Positions 4,535 to 7,951 of a stretch of DNA of 7,951 bases are shown piece after piece. A model generated the notes under the pieces. That model ran no database searches, was not told the DNA's origin, and worked only from the letters and a program-made list of their open reading frames with translations. Source of the DNA: Stenotrophomonas sp. UBA7346. Lineage in GTDB: Bacteria; Pseudomonadota; Gammaproteobacteria; Xanthomonadales; Xanthomonadaceae. Made by a program: the position numbers and the translations under genes. Numbering within the stretch: the stretch's first letter is position 1; each line of letters opens with the position of its first letter. The stretch spans positions 21,944 through 29,894 of the forward strand of contig DKPB01000089.1 in assembly GCA_002471015.1 (NCBI GenBank), read 5' to 3'.

Positions 4535-7168
4535 TCAGAGCGTGCGCGGCACTTCGATGCGCTCGAAGCACTCGATCTGGTCGCCGGCCTTGACGTCGTT
4601 GTAGGCCTTCACGCCGATACCGCACTCGGTACCGTTGCGAACTTCCTCGACGTTTTCCTTGAAGCGACGCAGCGATTCCAGCTCGCCCTCGAACACCACC
4701 ACGCTGTCGCGCAGCACGCGGATCGGCTTGTTCCGCTTGACCACGCCCTCGACCACCATACAGCCAGCGACCGCACCGAACTTGGAGCTGCGGAACACGT
4801 CGCGGACTTCGGCGATACCGATGATCTCTTCGCGGATCTCCACACCCAGCAGACCGGAGGCTACCTGCTTCACCTGGTCGATCACGTCATAGATGATCGA
4901 GAAGTAACGCAGGTCCACGCCGTTGGATTCGATGATGCGACGTGCCGAGGCATCCGCACGCACGTTGAAGCCGATGACGGTGGCCTTGGAAGCCACGGCC
5001 GAGTTGGCGTCGGACTCGGTGATGCCGCCCACGCCGGAGTGGATCACATTGATGCGGATGTCGTCGTTGGACAGACCCACCAGCGACTGGCTCAGTGCCT
5101 GCACCGAACCCTGGACATCGGCCTTGATCAGCAGGTTCAACACCTGCTGGCCTTCGCCCTTGCCCATCTGCGCCATGATGTCTTCCATGCGGCTGCCCGC
5201 TGTGGCCACCAGGCGCGATTCGCGGCGCTTGGTTTCACGGGTCTGGGCAACGTCCTTGGCCAGGCGCTCGTCCTCGACCACGACGAAGTCATCGCCCGCT
5301 TCCGGCACGCCGGACAGACCCAGCACCTGCACCGGGATGGACGGGCCAGCCTCGGACACCTGGCTGCCGGTTTCATCAAACAGTGCACGCACGCGGCCGT
5401 ACTGGATGCCGCACACCAGGTAGTCACCCTTCTTCAGGATGCCCTGCTGCACCAGCACCGTCGCGACCGGGCCACGGCCCTTGTCCAGCGAGGATTCGAT
5501 GACCACGCCATTGGCGCGGCCGTCGGCGATGGCCTTCAGCTCCAGCACTTCGGCCTGCAGCGAAATCGCGTCCAGCAGGTCGTCGATACCCTGGCCGGTC
5601 TTGGCCGAGATCTCCACCATCTGCACGTCACCACCGAAGTCTTCGGCCACGACCTGCTCGGCGAGCAGTTCGTTCTTGACCCGCATCGGGTCGGCCGAGG
5701 ACTTGTCGATCTTGTTGATCGCCACCACGATCGGCGCGTTCGCAGCGCGGGCGTGCTGGATGGCTTCCTTGGTCTGCGGCATCACGCCGTCGTCGGCGGC
5801 GACAACCACCACCACGATGTCGGTCAGCTGCGCGCCACGGGCACGCATCGAGGTGAACGCAGCGTGGCCCGGGGTATCCAGGAAGCTGATCACGCCCTTG
5901 GGCGTGGTCACGTGATACGCACCGATGTGCTGGGTAATGCCACCGGCTTCGCCATTGGCGACCTTGGTGCGGCGGATGTAATCCAGCAGCGAGGTCTTGC
6001 CGTGGTCGACGTGGCCCATGATGGTGACCACCGGCGCACGCGGCACGGCCACGCGCTCATCGGCATCGGTGATTGCCAGCAGTGCGTCTTCGGCGTCGTT
6101 GGCGTTGGCACGCACAACCTTGTGGCCGAGTTCTTCGGTCACCAGCGCGGCAGTGTCGTGATCGATGGACTGGGTGATGGTCGCCATGACGCCCATCTTG
6201 AACAGCGCCTTGACCACCTCGCCGCCCTTCAGGGCCAGCTTCTGGGCCAGATCAGCCACGGTGATGGTGTCGCCCACGGCGACTTCGCGCACCACCGGTG
6301 CGGTGGGACGCTCGAAGCCATGGCTGCCGCCACCGCTGCGCGAGACATCGTTGCCACGGCGGCCCTGCGGCGCACGCGCACCCGGGCGGCCACGCGAGTT
6401 GTTGTTGCTGTTGCCGCGACGGGCACGATCGGAAGCAGACAGGTGCAGCTGGCCGCCGAAGCGGTTGCCACCATCGCCTTCGCCACCGCGGGCCTTGCCA
6501 GGCTTGGCGTTGGCGCCGGCATTGCCACGGTCGTCACGGGCCGGGGCGCGCGACGGCGCAGCCGGTGCATGACGCGGGGCCCTGGCTACCGGTTCGTCGG
6601 CATCGGCCGTGGCCGGTGCAGGCTTGGCGGCCTTGGCCTTGGCGGCTTCCTCGGCGGCGACGCGCTCGGCCTCGACGCGGGCGCGCTCGGCTTCCTCCGC
6701 AGCCTTCTGTGCGGCGATGGTCTCGTCGCGCACGCGGTCCTTCTCGGCCAGCATGCGCTGCTCTTCGAGATTGCGCTGACGCGATTCCTCGAGCTTGCGC
6801 AGGATGTCCGCGCGCTCTTCGTCCGGCGTCATCGCAGCCTTGCCACCCTCCGGCTTGACGTAGGTGCGCTTCTGCCGCACTTCGACATTGACGGTGGTCT
6901 TGCTGCGACCGGCACTGACCGTCACTTCCTGATGCTTGCGGCGATTCAGGGTGATCTTCTTCGGTGCGGCCTCAGCCTCTTCAACCGGCTGCTCGTCCTT
7001 GCCGTGCGAGCGGCGAAGGAAGCCAAGCAACTTCACTTTCTCGGTACTGGTCACGACCTGGTCGGGACCGCTGAACTTCATCCCGGCCTGGGACAGCTGT
7101 TCAAGCAGTTTCTCGACCGGTGTGTTGACCAGTTCGGCGAGCTTGCGGATGGTGGTTTGCTGCGACAT
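4535..7168 (-). CDS. infB: Translation initiation factor IF-2
   Basis: IF2 is the GTPase that brings initiator fMet-tRNA to the 30S subunit and promotes 50S joining. The 877-residue product begins with an IF2 N-terminal helical domain (about 1-53, TIRKLAELVNTPVEKLLEQL). Next come a charged Ala/Glu/Arg linker likely to form helix or coiled coil (about 110-185), a disordered Gly/Arg/Asn/Pro-rich stretch (about 185-285), and a second IF2N-like helical domain (about 290-326). The GTPase domain has G1 GHVDHGKTS (385-393), G2 GGITQHIGAY, G3 DTPGH (431-435), G4 NKID (485-488) and G5 SAK (521-523). Domains II, III and C2, the fMet-tRNA-binding end, complete it. Start: ATG 7166-7168 with AGGA 5 nt upstream. 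An in-frame GTG 12 codons earlier lacks a site. Probably co-transcribed with nusA, 97 bp upstream. Confidence 0.98.
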   Translation of the reverse strand: MSQQTTIRKLAELVNTPVEKLLEQLSQAGMKFSGPDQVVTSTEKVKLLGFLRRSHGKDEQPVEEAEAAPKKITLNRRKHQEVTVSAGRSKTTVNVEVRQKRTYVKPEGGKAAMTPDEERADILRKLEESRQRNLEEQRMLAEKDRVRDETIAAQKAAEEAERARVEAERVAAEEAAKAKAAKPAPATADADEPVARAPRHAPAAPSRAPARDDRGNAGANAKPGKARGGEGDGGNRFGGQLHLSASDRARRGNSNNNSRGRPGARAPQGRRGNDVSRSGGGSHGFERPTAPVVREVAVGDTITVADLAQKLALKGGEVVKALFKMGVMATITQSIDHDTAALVTEELGHKVVRANANDAEDALLAITDADERVAVPRAPVVTIMGHVDHGKTSLLDYIRRTKVANGEAGGITQHIGAYHVTTPKGVISFLDTPGHAAFTSMRARGAQLTDIVVVVVAADDGVMPQTKEAIQHARAANAPIVVAINKIDKSSADPMRVKNELLAEQVVAEDFGGDVQMVEISAKTGQGIDDLLDAISLQAEVLELKAIADGRANGVVIESSLDKGRGPVATVLVQQGILKKGDYLVCGIQYGRVRALFDETGSQVSEAGPSIPVQVLGLSGVPEAGDDFVVVEDERLAKDVAQTRETKRRESRLVATAGSRMEDIMAQMGKGEGQQVLNLLIKADVQGSVQALSQSLVGLSNDDIRINVIHSGVGGITESDANSAVASKATVIGFNVRADASARRIIESNGVDLRYFSIIYDVIDQVKQVASGLLGVEIREEIIGIAEVRDVFRSSKFGAVAGCMVVEGVVKRNKPIRVLRDSVVVFEGELESLRRFKENVEEVRNGTECGIGVKAYNDVKAGDQIECFERIEVPRTL
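6731..6745 (-). promoter_or_regulatory. Candidate internal start site in infB (short IF2 isoform)
   Basis: Inside infB a GTG (6733-6731, codon 146) is preceded by GAGAAGGA with a 4-nt spacer. An ATG seven codons earlier (6754-6752, codon 139) is preceded by GAAGAG at 6 nt. In E. coli, IF2 is also made as shorter forms from internal starts at codons 158 and 165. The location, between the N-terminal domain and the linker, matches. Use of these starts here is inferred. Confidence 0.4.
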
Positions 7169-7173
7169 TCGGA

Positions 7174-7177
7174 TCCT
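7174..7177 (-). promoter_or_regulatory. Ribosome binding site of infB
   Basis: AGGA lies 5 nt before the ATG at 7168. It supports this start over the GTG at 7204-7202, which has no purine-rich site upstream. Confidence 0.75.
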
Positions 7178-7228
7178 ATGATCTTGTATGCGCCCCCTCG
7201 TCACGAACGAAGGCAGCGCGGAGTCTAC

Positions 7229-7247
7229 GCCCTGAGCGGCTCAGGGC
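7229..7247 (-). other. Hairpin between nusA and infB
   Basis: GCCCTGAG pairs perfectly with CTCAGGGC (8 bp) around a 3-nt loop, 16 nt after the nusA stop. GTAGACTCC follows instead of a U-tract, so it is not a standard terminator. It may be an mRNA processing or stability element; that is inference. Confidence 0.5.
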
Positions 7248-7263
7248 ACTGTTCATCGCTGGC

Positions 7264-7951
7264 TCATTCGCCGCGCTCCAGGCGGGCGATCTCCTCGGCG
7301 CGGGCTGCCAGGACCAACGCCGCGGCGCGCTCCAGATCCATGCCCTCGATGCCGAACTCCAGGATCTCGTCGGCCGCCAGGTCCGACAGATCCTCACTCG
7401 TGCGCACGCCATTACCGGCCAGTGCATACGCGGTCGCTTCGTCCATGCCCTTCAGTGCCAGCAGGTCCGCGGCCGGTACGCCATCCTCGGCGCCTTCTTC
7501 CACTGCCAATGCTTCATTGAGCAGCGCGTCGCGGGCGCGGGCACGCAGTTCCTCGACGATGTCCTCGTCGAAGCCTTCCACCGCCAGCAGTTCGCCAACC
7601 GGAACGTAGGCGATTTCCTCGACGGTATTGAAACCCTCGGACACCAGGATGCCGGCGATTTCTTCGTCCACTTCCAGCTTGTCCATGAACAGCTGGCGGG
7701 CGACACCCTGCTCGGCTTCCGACTTGGCGGTCACCTGGTCCTGGGTCATCACGTTCAGCTGCCACCCGGTCAGGCGGCTGGCCAGGCGCACGTTCTGGCC
7801 GCCCTTGCCGATGGCCTGGGCCAGGCGGTCCTCTGCCACGGCCAGATCCATCGAATGCTTCTCTTCGTCGACGATGATCGACTGCACTTCAGCCGGCGCC
7901 ATCGCGTTGATGACGAAGTTGGCCGGGTTTTCGTTCCACAGCACGATGTCC
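7264..7951 (-). CDS. nusA: Transcription termination/antitermination factor NusA, C-terminal part
   Basis: NusA binds RNA polymerase and nascent RNA, modulating pausing, intrinsic termination and antitermination. Only the last 228 codons are present; the gene continues beyond the right edge, and the first roughly half (N-terminal RNAP-binding domain, S1, KH1) is missing from view. Visible are DIVLWNENPANFVINAMAP and the rest of the second KH domain with AIGKGGQNVRLAS. Two acidic C-terminal repeats follow, typical of gammaproteobacterial NusA: MDKLEVDEEIAGILVSEGF to ARARDALL, and DLLALKGMDEATAYAL to ALVLAARAEEIARLERGE. The frame is open to the window edge, so the first GTG inside the window (7944-7942) is not the start. 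The truncation is due to the window, not the gene. It leads into infB, as in most proteobacteria. Confidence 0.97.
   Translation of the reverse strand, partial: DIVLWNENPANFVINAMAPAEVQSIIVDEEKHSMDLAVAEDRLAQAIGKGGQNVRLASRLTGWQLNVMTQDQVTAKSEAEQGVARQLFMDKLEVDEEIAGILVSEGFNTVEEIAYVPVGELLAVEGFDEDIVEELRARARDALLNEALAVEEGAEDGVPAADLLALKGMDEATAYALAGNGVRTSEDLSDLAADEILEFGIEGMDLERAAALVLAARAEEIARLERGE

Noticed and set aside
5039..7609. An 856-codon open frame on the plus strand opposite infB and nusA
   Set aside because: Antisense shadow across two conserved genes and their gap. The protein is low-complexity with no family motif, while the minus strand encodes complete IF2.

Overview
The window is a stretch of the conserved bacterial transcription/translation operon nusA-infB-rbfA-truB-rpsO-pnp. 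All genes lie on the minus strand, so the operon runs from high to low coordinates. High GC, strong GC bias at third codon positions, the gene order, a 702-residue PNPase starting at GTG, and heptamer and GC-rich palindromic intergenic repeats all suggest a gammaproteobacterium of the Xanthomonadaceae. Stenotrophomonas is my best guess from recalled protein sequences; no search was run.

Layout in transcription order: the 3' part of nusA (cut by the right edge); a 97-bp gap with a perfect hairpin; infB (877 codons); a 168-bp gap with four G-rich heptamers and a possible promoter; rbfA; a 112-bp gap with a GNRA-loop hairpin; truB; a 183-bp gap with a good sigma70-type promoter and a structured leader; rpsO; an intrinsic terminator and the pnp leader; pnp; a strong terminator; and finally about 200 bp of non-coding DNA with two copies of a double-hairpin palindromic repeat.

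Functionally the cluster links transcription elongation and termination (NusA), translation initiation (IF2), 30S maturation and structure (RbfA, S15), tRNA modification (TruB) and RNA decay (PNPase). The rpsO-pnp end looks separately controlled: rpsO has its own promoter, a terminator separates it from pnp, and both genes have leaders able to fold.

I found no undescribed multi-gene system. All coding capacity is explained by six well-known housekeeping genes. The points worth a second look are regulatory: the rpsO leader, a possible leaderless rbfA start, internal start sites in infB, the G-rich heptamer array, and the palindromic repeat pair after pnp. The very long plus-strand open frames are antisense shadows of the real genes.
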